Below, piece by piece: positions 36,943-48,905 of a stretch of DNA of 64,000 bases. The notes beneath the pieces are model-generated. The model saw only the letters and a list, made by a program, of their open reading frames with translations, was not told the origin of the DNA and made no database searches. The position numbers and the translations under genes are program-made. The DNA comes from Caulobacter segnis (GTDB lineage: Bacteria > Pseudomonadota > Alphaproteobacteria > Caulobacterales > Caulobacteraceae), in assembly GCF_023935105.1 (NCBI RefSeq), contig NZ_CP096040.1:3038001-3102000 (forward strand). The letters run 5' to 3'. Position 1 is the stretch's first letter. The number at the start of each line of letters is the position of its first letter.

Positions 36943-38808
36943 ATGCTCCAGATCAACGACCTGACGTTCAACGCCTGGGGACGGAAGTTCTTCGACCACG
37001 CCAGCGTCAGCCTGCCGCCCGGCGCCAAGGTCGGCCTGATCGGCCGCAACGGCGTGGGCAAGTCGACCCTGTTCAAGCTGATCCTGGGCCAATTGCACGC
37101 GGGCGACGATGAAATCAGCCTGCCCAAGGCCGCGCGCATCGGGTCGGTGGATCAAGAGCACCCGGCCACGCCCTTCACCCTGCTGGATACGGTGCTGGAG
37201 GCCGACGAAGAGCGTCACGGCCTGCTGACCCGGCTGGAAACGGCCGATCCCGAGGAGATGGGCGAGATCTGGGGTCGCCTGATCGAGATCGATTCCGACG
37301 CCGCCCCGTCGAAGGCTTCGGAAATCCTGGTCGGCCTGGGCTTCACCCAGGAAGACCTGACCCGCCCCATGTCCGAGTTCTCGGGTGGCTGGCGCATGCG
37401 CGTCGCCTTGGCGGCGGCGCTGTTCGCCGAGCCCGACATGCTGCTGCTGGACGAACCGACCAACTATCTCGATCTGGAAGGCGCCCTCTGGCTGGAGGCG
37501 CGGCTCCAGAAGTACCCGCACACTGCCCTGATCGTCAGCCACGACCGCGAGCTGCTCAACAACAGCTGCACGCACATGCTGCATCTGGCCGGCGGCAAGC
37601 TGGAACTCTACACCGGCGGCTACGACGACTTCGAGAAGCGCCGCGCCGAGAAGGCCCGCCTGCAGCTCTCCGCGAAAGCCAAGCAGGACGCCGAGCGCGC
37701 CCACCTGCAGGCCTTCGTCGACCGCTTCAAGGCCAAGGCTTCCAAGGCGGCGCAGGCGCAGTCCCGCATGAAGCGCCTGGCCAAGATGGAGCCCGTGGCG
37801 ACCACGATCGAGGAGCGCGTCGCGCCGTTCACCCTGCCCTCGCCGCCCAGGCCCCTGCCTCCGCCGCTGATCCGCCTGGAGAAGGCCAGCGTGGGCTATG
37901 AGGAAGGCCGCTCCATCCTCAAGAACCTCAACCTGCGCATGGACCTGGACGATCGTATCGGTCTGCTGGGCGTCAACGGCGCCGGCAAGTCGACCTTCGC
38001 CAAGATGATCGCCGGGGCGCTGGACATCCAGAAGGGCGAGCTGCACCGCGACAAGAAGATGAAGGTCGGCTGGTTCCACCAGCACCAGATCGAGGCGATG
38101 GATCCCGAGGACACGCCGCTGGAGATCATCCGCCGGGCCATGCCGGACGCGTCGGAAAGCTCGCGCCGATCGAAGCTGGCCCAGTTCGGCCTGGGCTTCG
38201 AAAAGCAGGAGACCAAGGTCGACAGCCTGTCGGGCGGCGAGCGGGCTCGCCTGCTGCTGAACCTGGTGGCGATGGACGCCCCGCACCTGCTGATCCTGGA
38301 CGAACCGACCAACCACCTGGACATCGACAGCCGCCGCGCCCTGTTGGACGCGCTGAACGACTACATGGGCGCGGTGATCCTGATCACCCACGACCGCTCG
38401 CTGATGGAACTGGTCGCCGATCGCCTGTGGCTGGCCGCCGACGGCACGGTGAAGCCGTTCGACGGCGACATGGACGACTACGCCAAGTTCGTGCTGGACC
38501 GCGCCAAGCAGGCCGTGAAGCCGACCCAGGTCGCCCGTGAGCCCGAGCCGGCCGCCGCCGCCGCGCCGAAAAAGGCCGCCGTCGAGCCGCTGCGCCGGAA
38601 GGTCGAGGCCGCCGAGCAGGTCATGACCCGCTGCACGCGCAACCTGGCCGAACTGGACGCCCAGCTCGAGGATCCGGACCTGTATGTGAAGAACCCGGCC
38701 AAGGTCGCCGAGCTGACCAAGCGTCGCGAGAACGCCAAAGCCAAGCTGCAAGAGGCCGAGGACGCGTGGATGACCCTGGCCGAGGAACTGTCCCTGGCGG
38801 AGGCCTGA
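36943..38808 (+). CDS. ABC-F family ATPase (Uup/YheS-like)
   Basis: A 621-residue cytosolic protein with two ABC domains and no membrane segments. The first has GLIGRNGVGKSTLFKLILG, FSGGWRMRVALAAAL and LLLDEPTNYLDLEG. The second has GLLGVNGAGKSTFAKMIAG, LSGGERARLLLNLV and LILDEPTNHLDIDS. The inter-domain linker (about 245-310) is rich in Lys/Arg, and the last about 70 residues form a coiled coil. ABC-F proteins act on the ribosome to modulate translation. The ATG at 36943 begins MLQINDLTFNAWG, the usual start; an upstream ATG frame is unconvincing. Confidence 0.93.
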   Translation: MLQINDLTFNAWGRKFFDHASVSLPPGAKVGLIGRNGVGKSTLFKLILGQLHAGDDEISLPKAARIGSVDQEHPATPFTLLDTVLEADEERHGLLTRLETADPEEMGEIWGRLIEIDSDAAPSKASEILVGLGFTQEDLTRPMSEFSGGWRMRVALAAALFAEPDMLLLDEPTNYLDLEGALWLEARLQKYPHTALIVSHDRELLNNSCTHMLHLAGGKLELYTGGYDDFEKRRAEKARLQLSAKAKQDAERAHLQAFVDRFKAKASKAAQAQSRMKRLAKMEPVATTIEERVAPFTLPSPPRPLPPPLIRLEKASVGYEEGRSILKNLNLRMDLDDRIGLLGVNGAGKSTFAKMIAGALDIQKGELHRDKKMKVGWFHQHQIEAMDPEDTPLEIIRRAMPDASESSRRSKLAQFGLGFEKQETKVDSLSGGERARLLLNLVAMDAPHLLILDEPTNHLDIDSRRALLDALNDYMGAVILITHDRSLMELVADRLWLAADGTVKPFDGDMDDYAKFVLDRAKQAVKPTQVAREPEPAAAAAPKKAAVEPLRRKVEAAEQVMTRCTRNLAELDAQLEDPDLYVKNPAKVAELTKRRENAKAKLQEAEDAWMTLAEELSLAEA

Positions 38809-38896
38809 AACGCCCTCTCCCTCAGGGAGAAGGGTAAACGCGCCTAAACCATGAAGTTTAGTGGTTAAGCGACATCTCGCGTTCATGGTGTGCGAC

Positions 38897-39295
38897 ATGA
38901 CAACGCACCCCGCACGCAATCACATCGTCGCCAACCCCGAAGGCCTCTCGGCCGAAGTGGTGCTCGACGCCTTCGCCCACTGGGTGAATGATCGCATCGG
39001 CGAAGCCATGCGGATCGAGATGGATCTGGCGTTCCGCGACCGTCCGTTCGACATCGAAATCGGCCGTTCGCCGGCTCTGGTCGGCTGGGAGCACAAGTTC
39101 ATCCCGCCGGGCGCGCCGAGCCCCAAGGGCAAGATGTGGACCGTCTATCGCCTGCACGACCAGGAAGGCCGTCCGGCCCACCTGCCGCATTCCGGCGATC
39201 TCGTCGAGGACCTGACGCCGCTGCTGGGCGAGCTGGGCTATCTGGGCGTCTTCGACGGCCAGCCGGCGATGTTCCCCGGCGTCGGCAAGCGCTGA
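38897..39295 (+). CDS. Conserved-looking protein of unknown function
   Basis: A 132-residue soluble protein with coding-like composition. Landmarks are MTTHPARNHIVANPEGLSAE, FRDRPFDIEIGRSPALVGW and MWTVYRLHDQEGRPAHLP. The start may be 38897 or 38885. No family is recognised and there is no signal peptide. A near-palindromic stretch precedes it (CTAAAC-catgaa-GTTTAG, about 38844-38861, followed by GGTTAAGCG), which could be an operator; one TTAA half-site is not enough to claim CtrA control. It converges with the LysR gene. Confidence 0.65.
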   Translation: MTTHPARNHIVANPEGLSAEVVLDAFAHWVNDRIGEAMRIEMDLAFRDRPFDIEIGRSPALVGWEHKFIPPGAPSPKGKMWTVYRLHDQEGRPAHLPHSGDLVEDLTPLLGELGYLGVFDGQPAMFPGVGKR

Positions 39296-39302
39296 CGCCC
39301 GT

Positions 39303-40208
39303 CTACCGATCCCATGGCGGCGTTCCCTTGAACGCCTCGGCCAGGAAATCCACCATCAGGCGCACCTTGGCGCTGAGATGCCGACGGCTGGGATAGACCG
39401 CCAGCACGTCTATGTCAGGCAGGCTCCAGTCCGGCAGCAGTCGCACCAGGCGTCCGGCTCGCAGGTCTTCCCCGACGATGAACGTGGGCTGCCAGATCAC
39501 GCCCTGTCCGGCCAGCGCCGCCGCTCGCGCCGTATCGCCATTGTTCGAATACATCACCGGCCGCATCCGCACGACCGCTTCGCGGCCGTCCAGATGGGTC
39601 AGCCGCCAGTCCTCGGCCATGGCCGTGTAGCTGTAGGCCAGGCAGCGATGCTCGGCGAGCGCCTCCGGCGTCTCGGGCGCGCCATGACCCTTCAGATAGT
39701 CCGGCGAGGCGCAGACGATGTTGCGCGAGGTCGCCAGCTTGCGGGCCACATGCGCCTGGGAGCCGCCGCGCGAGATGCGGATGGCCAGGTCGTAGCCCTC
39801 CTCGACCAGGTCGACGACGCGGTCGGACAGGCTGATCTCCAGCTCGACCCTGGGATGGCGAGCCATGAACACCGGCCACAGCGGCGCCAGGCACAGGACG
39901 CCGAAGCTGAGCGGCGCGTTGATCCTGAGGCGACCGCGCGGTTCGGCGACATTGGCCGAGGCGGCGGCTTCGGCCTCGGCGATCTCGTCCAGGAAGGCGC
40001 GAGCCCGCTCGTACAGCGCTTCACCGGCCTCGGTCAGCGACAGGCGCCGCGAGGTGCGGTTCAGCAGCCGCGCGCCCAGATGGGCCTCCAGCTCGGCGAC
40101 ATAGCGGGTGACATTGGCCGGCGAGGTGTCCAGAGCCTCGGCCGCCTTGGCGAAGCCGCCCTTGCCGACCACTGTGGTGAAGACCTCGAAGGCGCGCAGG
40201 CGGTCCAT
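39303..40208 (-). CDS. LysR family transcriptional regulator
   Basis: A 301-residue LysR regulator. The winged helix-turn-helix is at 1-60 (DRLRAFEVFTTVVGKGGFAK, then AEALDTSPANVTRYVAELEA). The C-terminal periplasmic-binding-like effector domain follows (LRINAPLSFGVLCLAPLWP onwards). The effector is unknown. It belongs to the subgroup commonly found divergent from short-chain dehydrogenases, as here: the SDR gene starts 131 bases away in the opposite direction, with a perfect palindrome between them. Confidence 0.93.
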   Translation of the reverse strand: MDRLRAFEVFTTVVGKGGFAKAAEALDTSPANVTRYVAELEAHLGARLLNRTSRRLSLTEAGEALYERARAFLDEIAEAEAAASANVAEPRGRLRINAPLSFGVLCLAPLWPVFMARHPRVELEISLSDRVVDLVEEGYDLAIRISRGGSQAHVARKLATSRNIVCASPDYLKGHGAPETPEALAEHRCLAYSYTAMAEDWRLTHLDGREAVVRMRPVMYSNNGDTARAAALAGQGVIWQPTFIVGEDLRAGRLVRLLPDWSLPDIDVLAVYPSRRHLSAKVRLMVDFLAEAFKGTPPWDR

Positions 40209-40253
40209 GGACTCATCATTCCGGAAAACTGAATAATAGATCGCGTTTTAGCC

Positions 40254-40271
40254 CATCGTTCAAGAACGATG
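40254..40271. promoter_or_regulatory. Operator-like palindrome between lysR and SDR genes
   Basis: CATCGTTC-AA-GAACGATG has perfect 8-bp arms. It sits 46 bases upstream of lysR and 68 upstream of the SDR start. A shorter TTCCGGAA palindrome is closer to lysR (about 40220-40227). Confidence 0.5.
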
Positions 40272-40338
40272 CCCAGCCTAAATCTTCTCCCGTGACCGAC
40301 GCGCGGTGCGCCGGCCCGTCAAACGGAAGGAACACACC

Positions 40339-41088
40339 ATGCCTCGCCTCGCCAACAAGACCATCCTGATCACCGGCGGCACCACCGGCATCGGCTTCGC
40401 CGCCGCCCAGCGCGCGATCGAGGAAGGCGCCCGAGTCGCCATCACCGGCACGAACGTCCAGCGCCTTCAGGAGGCGAAGGTCGCCCTCGACGCCGATGTC
40501 CTGGCCATCCAGGCCGACGCGGGCGACGTGGCCGCCCAAGCCGATATCGCCAAGGCGGTCGCCGAGCGCTTCGGCAAGCTGGACGCCCTCTTCGTCAATG
40601 CCGGCGTTGCGCCGTTCGGCCCGCTGGAAAGCTGGACAGAGGACGCCTTCGACAAGGCCATTGGCGTCAACCTCAAGGGCCCGCTGTTCCTGATCCAGGC
40701 CCTGGCCCCGATCCTGGCCAATCCGGCCTCGATCGTGCTGAACGGCTCGATCAACGCCCATATCGGCATGGCCAATTCCAGCGTCTACGCCGCCAGCAAG
40801 GCCGGCCTGATCTCGCTGGCCCGCACGCTGTCGGGCGAGCTGATCGGACGCGGGATCCGCGTCAATGTGGTCAGCCCCGGACCGGTGGCGACGCCGCTCT
40901 ATGGCAAGCTGGGCCTGGACCAGGCCTCGCTGGACGCGATGTCGGCCGGCATCCTGGCCAACCTCCCCGCCGGCCGCTTCGGCGACCCCAGGGAGATCGC
41001 CGACGCGGTGGTGTTCCTGGCCTCGGACGAGAGCCGCTTCACCGTCGGCAGCGAGCTGATCATCGACGGCGGCATGAGCACGCTGTGA
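40339..41088 (+). CDS. SDR family oxidoreductase
   Basis: A 249-residue classical short-chain dehydrogenase. The NAD(P) loop is LITGGTTGIGFAAAQRAIEE, VNAGVAPFG is the conserved NAG-type motif, the catalytic Ser is in LNGSINAH, and Tyr-Lys in YAASKAGLIS. GSELIIDGGMSTL closes the protein. The ATG at 40339 has GGAAGGA upstream. The substrate is unknown. The divergent LysR gene is the probable regulator. Confidence 0.92.
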   Translation: MPRLANKTILITGGTTGIGFAAAQRAIEEGARVAITGTNVQRLQEAKVALDADVLAIQADAGDVAAQADIAKAVAERFGKLDALFVNAGVAPFGPLESWTEDAFDKAIGVNLKGPLFLIQALAPILANPASIVLNGSINAHIGMANSSVYAASKAGLISLARTLSGELIGRGIRVNVVSPGPVATPLYGKLGLDQASLDAMSAGILANLPAGRFGDPREIADAVVFLASDESRFTVGSELIIDGGMSTL

Positions 41089-41091
41089 AGA

Positions 41092-41472
41092 TCAGGGGCG
41101 GCGTCGCCCCTTGTCCGACTCGATCGACAGCGAGCGGATATAGGCGGTGACGTCGCCGATCTGGATGGCGGTCATCGCCTTCGGCGGCATGGCGTAGTGC
41201 CCCACCGAGGCGATGGTCTCCAGCTCCCAGTCCAGACGGTAGTCCGCGTACTTGCGGGCGATCTCCCCGAACGGCGGCGATTCCATGCGCGGACTGACCC
41301 CGTCCTGGGTGATCGCGTGGCACCCCGAGCATTCGCGCGCCGCGAAGGCCGCGCCCCTGGCGGGAGAGCCCGCCTGTTCGCCTGGCCGCTCGACGCCCCC
41401 GCGGGCCTGCCCGAGGGCTGGTCCGCCGATCGCCAGCGCCAAGGCCGCTCCCATTGTCATCACGCGCCACAT
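41092..41472 (-). CDS. Exported c-type cytochrome
   Basis: A 126-residue protein with a signal peptide (MWRVMTMGAALALAIGGPAL) and one haem-binding C-x-x-C-H (Cys48, Cys51, His52 in ARECSGCHAIT). The probable axial Met is in GHYAMPPKAM. It is a single-domain class I cytochrome c for periplasmic electron transfer; the partner is unknown. Its stop is 3 bases from the convergent SDR stop. Confidence 0.9.
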   Translation of the reverse strand: MWRVMTMGAALALAIGGPALGQARGGVERPGEQAGSPARGAAFAARECSGCHAITQDGVSPRMESPPFGEIARKYADYRLDWELETIASVGHYAMPPKAMTAIQIGDVTAYIRSLSIESDKGRRRP

Positions 41473-41537
41473 GTCGACACCTCCGCTTCGTCCGGAGGAT
41501 CGCGGGCGGCGGCGCGCTCGCCAATTCGGGATTCTGC

Positions 41538-44024
<2,487 letters not shown>

Positions 44025-44113
44025 GCTCTGAACCGGCCGGTCACGAATCTCCGGCTGTCAGAGTTATTTCATCTCAAACGCACGGGAGCCACCAAAGCTT
44101 GCTCGGTGGCGAT

Positions 44114-44470
44114 TCAGCCGCACTTGACCTGTTGAACGACGCCCGTGTCGGCGTTGAACAGGATGTTCAGCCGGTCGGCACGGTAGTCCATCGTCACGGG
44201 ACAGGTCGTGCAGGCCACCCGCCAGCGCGACGGGTCGACCGGGGCCGGCAAGCTGGTGCGCGGCTTGCCGACATACTGTTGCGCGTCCTTCAGGCCGCAT
44301 TCGTCCTTCCTGGCCTCGGCCGTCGGCGGCGTGGCCGGCAGAGCGATGGCCGGCGGGGCGGTGGGCGTCGTGGGCGGCGGCGGCGGGGCCGGCTCGGGCG
44401 CGCTGGAGCATGAGGCCACGACCAGACCCAGCGCCAACGCCGCCCCGAGACCCGAGATCACCCGCATCAT
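44114..44470 (-). CDS. Small Pro-rich lipoprotein
   Basis: A 118-residue protein with lipobox LVVASC (Cys21), a Pro-rich tether (PEPAPPPPPTTPTAPPAIAL) and a C-terminal domain of about 65 residues with paired Cys (WRVACTTCPVTMDYRADRLN) and IKAD-like end NADTGVVQQVKCG. That end resembles the I78 peptidase-inhibitor family pattern, but only weakly. Its ATG overlaps the holC stop (ATGA), making it the third gene of pepA-holC-lipoprotein. Confidence 0.75.
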   Translation of the reverse strand: MMRVISGLGAALALGLVVASCSSAPEPAPPPPPTTPTAPPAIALPATPPTAEARKDECGLKDAQQYVGKPRTSLPAPVDPSRWRVACTTCPVTMDYRADRLNILFNADTGVVQQVKCG

Positions 44471-44931
44471 GCCTGCTTCTCCCAACCGCGTTCGGCGCCC
44501 TGGCGCCAGTACGACACCGGATGACCGGCCTTCTTGAACACCGCCCATCGTCCGCGAGCCTGCGACAGCGCCTGATCGTCGCGACCGTCGAACAGCAGGA
44601 TGCAGCGCGAAACCCCTGAAAGATCTCCAGGTTCGGCTCCGTCGATCAGGAACAAAGCGTCGCCGGCGTTGGGGTTCCCGTCCTGCTCGGTCAGCAGCAC
44701 CGGTTGGCGCTCGGCCATCGGCTCGGTCGCCAGGCCGTGCGGCAGGAAGCTGTCCTCGCGATAGGTCCAAAGGTGCTGGTCCAGGGCTTCCAGCCGCCGG
44801 GGATCGCCGCCGCGCACCAGCGCCTTCCAGCCCCGCCCGAGCGTCTTCTCCAGAAGCTCGGGCAGCACGGCCTCGAGCGGCGAGCGCTCGAGGTGATAGA
44901 ACCAGACCTCGCAGGGCGCGGCGTCGGCCAT
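44467..44931 (-). CDS. holC: DNA polymerase III subunit chi
   Basis: A 154-residue HolC. It shows EVWFYHLERSPLEAVLPELL, LDQHLWTYREDSFLPHGLA, RQPVLLTEQDGNPNAGDALF and CILLFDGRDDQALSQARGRW, the family pattern. Chi links the clamp loader to SSB. It lies 2 bases after pepA, an association also seen in Escherichia coli (pepA-holC), which supports the identification. Confidence 0.93.
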   Translation of the reverse strand: MADAAPCEVWFYHLERSPLEAVLPELLEKTLGRGWKALVRGGDPRRLEALDQHLWTYREDSFLPHGLATEPMAERQPVLLTEQDGNPNAGDALFLIDGAEPGDLSGVSRCILLFDGRDDQALSQARGRWAVFKKAGHPVSYWRQGAERGWEKQA

Positions 44932-44933
44932 GC

Positions 44934-46415
44934 TCAGCTTTCGTAAGCGTCGGCGACGAGACGGTTCAGCAGACGCACGCCATAGCCGGCCGCGCCGTCC
45001 GGCACGGTCGGGTCGGTCGAGGGCTTCTTCCAGGCCACCGAGGCGATGTCGAGGTGGGCCCAGGGCGTGCCGTTGACGAACTTCTGCAGGAACAGGCCGG
45101 CGGTGATCGAGCCGGCCGGCCGGCCGCCGATGTTCTTCATGTCGGCGATCGGGCTTTCGATCTGCTTCTCGTACGAGGCCGGCAGCGGCAGGCGCCACAA
45201 CGGCTCGCGCTCGGCCTTGCCGGCTGCCAGAAGTTTTTCCGACAAGCCGTCGTTATTGCTGAACAAACCGGCGTAGTCATGACCCAGCGAGATGATGATC
45301 GCGCCGGTCAGGGTGGCCAGGTCGATCATGAACTGCGGCTTGAAGCGGTCCTGGCAGTACCAGAGCGCGTCGGCCAGCACGAGGCGGCCTTCGGCGTCGG
45401 TGTTGATGACCTCGATCGTCTGGCCCGACATCGAGGTGACCACGTCGCCCGGACGCTGGGCGTTGCCGTCGGGCATGTTCTCGACCAGGCCCAGGATGCC
45501 GATGGCGTTGACCTTGGCCTTGCGGCCGGCCAGGGCGTGCATGACGCCGATCACGGCGGCCGCGCCGCCCATGTCCCACTTCATGTCCTCCATGCCGTCG
45601 GCGGGCTTGATCGAGATGCCGCCGGTGTCGAAGCAGACGCCCTTGCCGACGAAGGCGATCGGCTGCGCCGCCTTATCGGCCGCGCCCAGCCAGCGCATGA
45701 TCACCAGCTGGCTCTCGCGCACGCTGCCCTGGCCGACGCCCAGCAGGCTGCCCATGCCCAGTTCAGCCATGGCGGCTTCGCCCAGAACCTCGACTTCGAG
45801 ACCCAGACTTTCCAGGCTCTTGGCGCGGGCGGCGAACTCTTCGGGATGCAGGATGTTGGCTGGCTCGGAGACCAGGTCGCGGCTGAACACGATGGCGTCG
45901 GCCAGGGCCGACAGCGGCTCGAACGCCTTCTGGGCCTTGACCGGGTCGGCGGCGGCGACCTTGACCACCTGGACCGACGGCTTTTTCTCGGCCTTCTCGG
46001 TGGTGCGGTACTTGTCGAAGCGATAGGCGGCCAGGCGCGCGCCGAACGCGGCGCGGGCGGCGCTCTCGGCGTCGGCGCCCAGCTTGAGGACCAGCTCGGT
46101 CACACCCGTGGTCTTCACGGCCTGGTAGGCCGAGGCCGCGGCGGTCTCGACCGCTTCCGGCTCGACCGCGCCCGCGCCGTCGACGCCGACCAGCACCAGG
46201 CGAGCCGCTTCAAGGCCATGCGGCGCGACGACGTCCAGGGTCTGGCCCTTGGCGCCGGTGAAGCGGCCGCCGGCGATGGCGCGCGCCAGGGCGCCGCCGG
46301 TGGCCTCGTTGGCCGCCTTGGCCTCGGGGGACAGGGCCGCGCCCTCGTGGGCCAGAACCGCCAGCGCGGCGGTGGCGCCGGCCTGGGTGTCGACGGGGAC
46401 GAACTCGATACGCAT
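44934..46415 (-). CDS. pepA: Leucyl aminopeptidase (cytosol aminopeptidase, M17)
   Basis: A 493-residue M17 aminopeptidase, a dimetal enzyme removing N-terminal residues from peptides. The metal-binding core shows GVCFDTGGISIKPADGMEDM, MKWDMGGAAAVIGVMHALAG and the signature NTDAEGRLVLADALWY. LVSEPANILHPEEFA precedes it. The ATG at 46415 is preferred because it has AGGAGCGGC before it; the frame opens further to 46493. It diverges from lptF. Confidence 0.95.
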   Translation of the reverse strand: MRIEFVPVDTQAGATAALAVLAHEGAALSPEAKAANEATGGALARAIAGGRFTGAKGQTLDVVAPHGLEAARLVLVGVDGAGAVEPEAVETAAASAYQAVKTTGVTELVLKLGADAESAARAAFGARLAAYRFDKYRTTEKAEKKPSVQVVKVAAADPVKAQKAFEPLSALADAIVFSRDLVSEPANILHPEEFAARAKSLESLGLEVEVLGEAAMAELGMGSLLGVGQGSVRESQLVIMRWLGAADKAAQPIAFVGKGVCFDTGGISIKPADGMEDMKWDMGGAAAVIGVMHALAGRKAKVNAIGILGLVENMPDGNAQRPGDVVTSMSGQTIEVINTDAEGRLVLADALWYCQDRFKPQFMIDLATLTGAIIISLGHDYAGLFSNNDGLSEKLLAAGKAEREPLWRLPLPASYEKQIESPIADMKNIGGRPAGSITAGLFLQKFVNGTPWAHLDIASVAWKKPSTDPTVPDGAAGYGVRLLNRLVADAYES

Positions 46416-46643
46416 GCCGCGCTCCTGCATCTGGGCGACTTCGAAGCGGCGCGTCGCGACGGCGCTGCCGCTCCCTTCTCGACTAGGCGGCATAGTCCAA
46501 TGCCGCGCCTTAGAAAAGGCTCCGTTCGGCCCCAGTCGGAATGGTCAAGTCAGGTCCCCGGTTGTGCCGACGCGAAGCCCCCGTGTAGAACGGCCCATCT
46601 TCGGGGTTCGTCCCACGAATCCATCCGCCCCGAACGTTTCTTC

Positions 46644-47783
46644 ATGCGCCTCATAGAACGCTATCTCTTCCGCCAGTTGCTGGGTCCGACGCTTCTGGCG
46701 ACCGCGGCCTTGGTGGCGCTCGCCCTGTTGGCGCGCAGCCTGTCGGAGTTCGACGTGCTGGTGGAGCAGCGCCAGAGCGCGGTGGTCTTCCTGAAGATCA
46801 TCGTGCTGGCCCTGCCCCAGCTCTTGGGCATCATGATGCCTCTGGCCCTGTTCGTGGCCGCGCTGGTGGCCTTGAACCGCCTGCACACCGAGCAGGAGAT
46901 CGTCGTCTGCTTCGCCGGCGGCATGAGTCGCTGGAGCGTGATCTCGCCGGCCATGCGCCTGGCGGTGATCGCCGCCCTGGTGTCTCTGGTCTCCGGCCTG
47001 TGGCTGCAGCCCTGGAGCGCGCGCCAGATCCGCGAGACGGCCTTCGACATCAAGACCGACGTCGCCTCGACGCTGGTCCAGCCGGGCCAGTTCACCGAGC
47101 CGGGCCCGGGCCTGACCGTCTACGCCCAGTCGATCGACCGCGACAACAAGATCCAGAACCTGTTCATCCACCAGGAAATGCCCAACGGCGGGGCCTCGAC
47201 CTATTCCTCCCGCGAGGCCGAGATCGCCACGCGCAAGGGCCAGCCGGTGCTGATCATGCGCCACGGCTCCAACCAGCAGTTCTCGCGCCAGGGCGTGCTG
47301 CAGTACACCTCGTTCGACGAGTACACCTTCGACCTGTCCAGCCTGTTCCACTCCGACGAGCTGCTGCACTACAAGATAGCCGACCGCTATCCGCACGAGC
47401 TGTTCTTCCCGGACATGACCCAGGACTGGGAGCAGAGGAACCGCGAGAAGATGCTGGCCGAAGGCCATTCGCGCTTCGCCGGTCCGCTGTACAACATCGC
47501 CCTGATGACCATGGCCCTGGCGGCCGTGCTGGGCGGTTCGTTCAGCCGCATGGGCTACGGCAAGCGGATCGCCGCCGTCGGCGCGGCCGCGGCCATCGTC
47601 CGCATCGTCGGTTTCGGCGTCCAGGCCGCCTGCGAGGACGATCCCTGGCTGAACATCCTGCAGTACCTGGTGCCGCTGGCGGCCATGTGGTGGGGCCTGT
47701 CGCAGATCTTCCGCCAGAAAGTCTCGGCCCGGATCCGGCGCAAGCTGGCCAAGGCCGCGCCGGCCTGGACGGGAGCGGCCTGA
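46644..47783 (+). CDS. lptF: LPS export ABC transporter permease LptF
   Basis: A 379-residue YjgP/YjgQ-family permease: two N-terminal membrane spans plus two near 60-120, a periplasmic beta-jellyroll (about 130-270) and C-terminal spans. It starts MRLIERYLFRQLLGPTLLAT, the hallmark of LptF/G. With LptG and LptB2 it extracts LPS from the inner membrane. It is divergent from pepA, as in many proteobacteria, and overlaps lptG by ATGA at 47781-47785. Confidence 0.94.
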   Translation: MRLIERYLFRQLLGPTLLATAALVALALLARSLSEFDVLVEQRQSAVVFLKIIVLALPQLLGIMMPLALFVAALVALNRLHTEQEIVVCFAGGMSRWSVISPAMRLAVIAALVSLVSGLWLQPWSARQIRETAFDIKTDVASTLVQPGQFTEPGPGLTVYAQSIDRDNKIQNLFIHQEMPNGGASTYSSREAEIATRKGQPVLIMRHGSNQQFSRQGVLQYTSFDEYTFDLSSLFHSDELLHYKIADRYPHELFFPDMTQDWEQRNREKMLAEGHSRFAGPLYNIALMTMALAAVLGGSFSRMGYGKRIAAVGAAAAIVRIVGFGVQAACEDDPWLNILQYLVPLAAMWWGLSQIFRQKVSARIRRKLAKAAPAWTGAA

Positions 47784-48886
47784 TGCTGACCATGGGCATG
47801 CTGGAACGCTACGTCCTCAAGCGCACCATGAGCGCGCTGGTCGGCGCCCTGGCGGTGCTGGGCGCGATGGTGATGCTGATCGCCTTCGTCGACATCGCCC
47901 GCAATGTCGGCACGCGCGCGGACGCCAGCTTCCTGCAGCTGCTCTACCTGACCTTGTTGCAGGCCCCGGCCACCATCCTGGTGCTGGCGCCGTTCGTCTT
48001 CCTGTTCGGCACCATGTGGGCCTTCGTCGAGCTGAACCGGCGCAGCGAGCTGATCGCCATGCGCGCGGCCGGCGTCTCGGCCTGGCGCTTCATCATGCCG
48101 GCGGCCTTCGCTTCGTTCTTCATCGGCCTGTTGACCATCACCCTGCTCAACCCTCTGACCACGGCGATGACCGCCAAGTTCGAGACCGAGCGCGACGCCC
48201 TGATGAACGGCTACCTGAAGGAAGCGCCCAAGGGCACATGGCTGCGGCAGGGCGACGACAAGACCCAGATCGTCATCCGCGCCCGGGCCCGCGACGTCAT
48301 CGACGGTTCGGTGCGGCTGAAGGGCGTGTCGCTGTTCGTCTACAGCCTGAACGCCAAGGGCGTGATGGACTTCACGCGGCGCATCGAGGCCAACGAGGCC
48401 AAGCTGGAACCAGGCTTCTGGCGCCTGACCGGCGTGCGCGAGGCCACGCCGGGGGCCGGGGCGATCCGTTCCGACAGCCTGTCGATCCCGTCCAACCTGG
48501 ACGACCGCACCGCGTCCGAGCGGTTCAACACGCCCCAGGCCGTGGCCCTGTGGCGCCTGCCGGCCACGATCGAGCGCACCGAGGACGCCGGCTTCTCGGC
48601 CGCGCCGTTCAAGCTGCGCCTGCAGCAGGACCTGGCGACGCCCCTGCTGTTCGCGGCCATGTCGGTGCTGGCGGCGGCGTTCTCTCTGCGCCTGATGCGC
48701 CTGGGCGGTCTGGCCGCCCTCGCCGGTTCGGGCGTCGCGCTGGGCTTCGGATTCTTTTTCTTCAACGAACTGTGCAGCACCTTGGGCAAGGCTGACGTTC
48801 TGGCCCCGTTCATCGCCGCATGGACGCCGCCGACCGTCGCGCTTTTGGCGGGCTTCACTTTGCTTTGCTATACGGAAGATGGGTGA
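47783..48886 (+). CDS. lptG: LPS export ABC transporter permease LptG
   Basis: A 367-residue partner of LptF with the same fold. It shows MLERYVLKRTMSALVGALAV at the start, the coupling-helix region ELNRRSELIAMRAAGVSAWR (also the LptG signature), a periplasmic jellyroll, and three C-terminal spans (LLFAAMSVLAAAFSLRLMRL). The start codon overlaps the lptF stop; lptD starts within or just after its end. Confidence 0.94.
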   Translation: MLTMGMLERYVLKRTMSALVGALAVLGAMVMLIAFVDIARNVGTRADASFLQLLYLTLLQAPATILVLAPFVFLFGTMWAFVELNRRSELIAMRAAGVSAWRFIMPAAFASFFIGLLTITLLNPLTTAMTAKFETERDALMNGYLKEAPKGTWLRQGDDKTQIVIRARARDVIDGSVRLKGVSLFVYSLNAKGVMDFTRRIEANEAKLEPGFWRLTGVREATPGAGAIRSDSLSIPSNLDDRTASERFNTPQAVALWRLPATIERTEDAGFSAAPFKLRLQQDLATPLLFAAMSVLAAAFSLRLMRLGGLAALAGSGVALGFGFFFFNELCSTLGKADVLAPFIAAWTPPTVALLAGFTLLCYTEDG

Positions 48887-48905
48887 GTCATTGCCAAGGT
48901 CGTCC

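Noticed and set aside
38840..38896. CtrA binding site upstream of the 132-residue unknown gene
   Set aside because: Only one TTAA half-site is present; TTAA-N7-TTAA spacing is not met.
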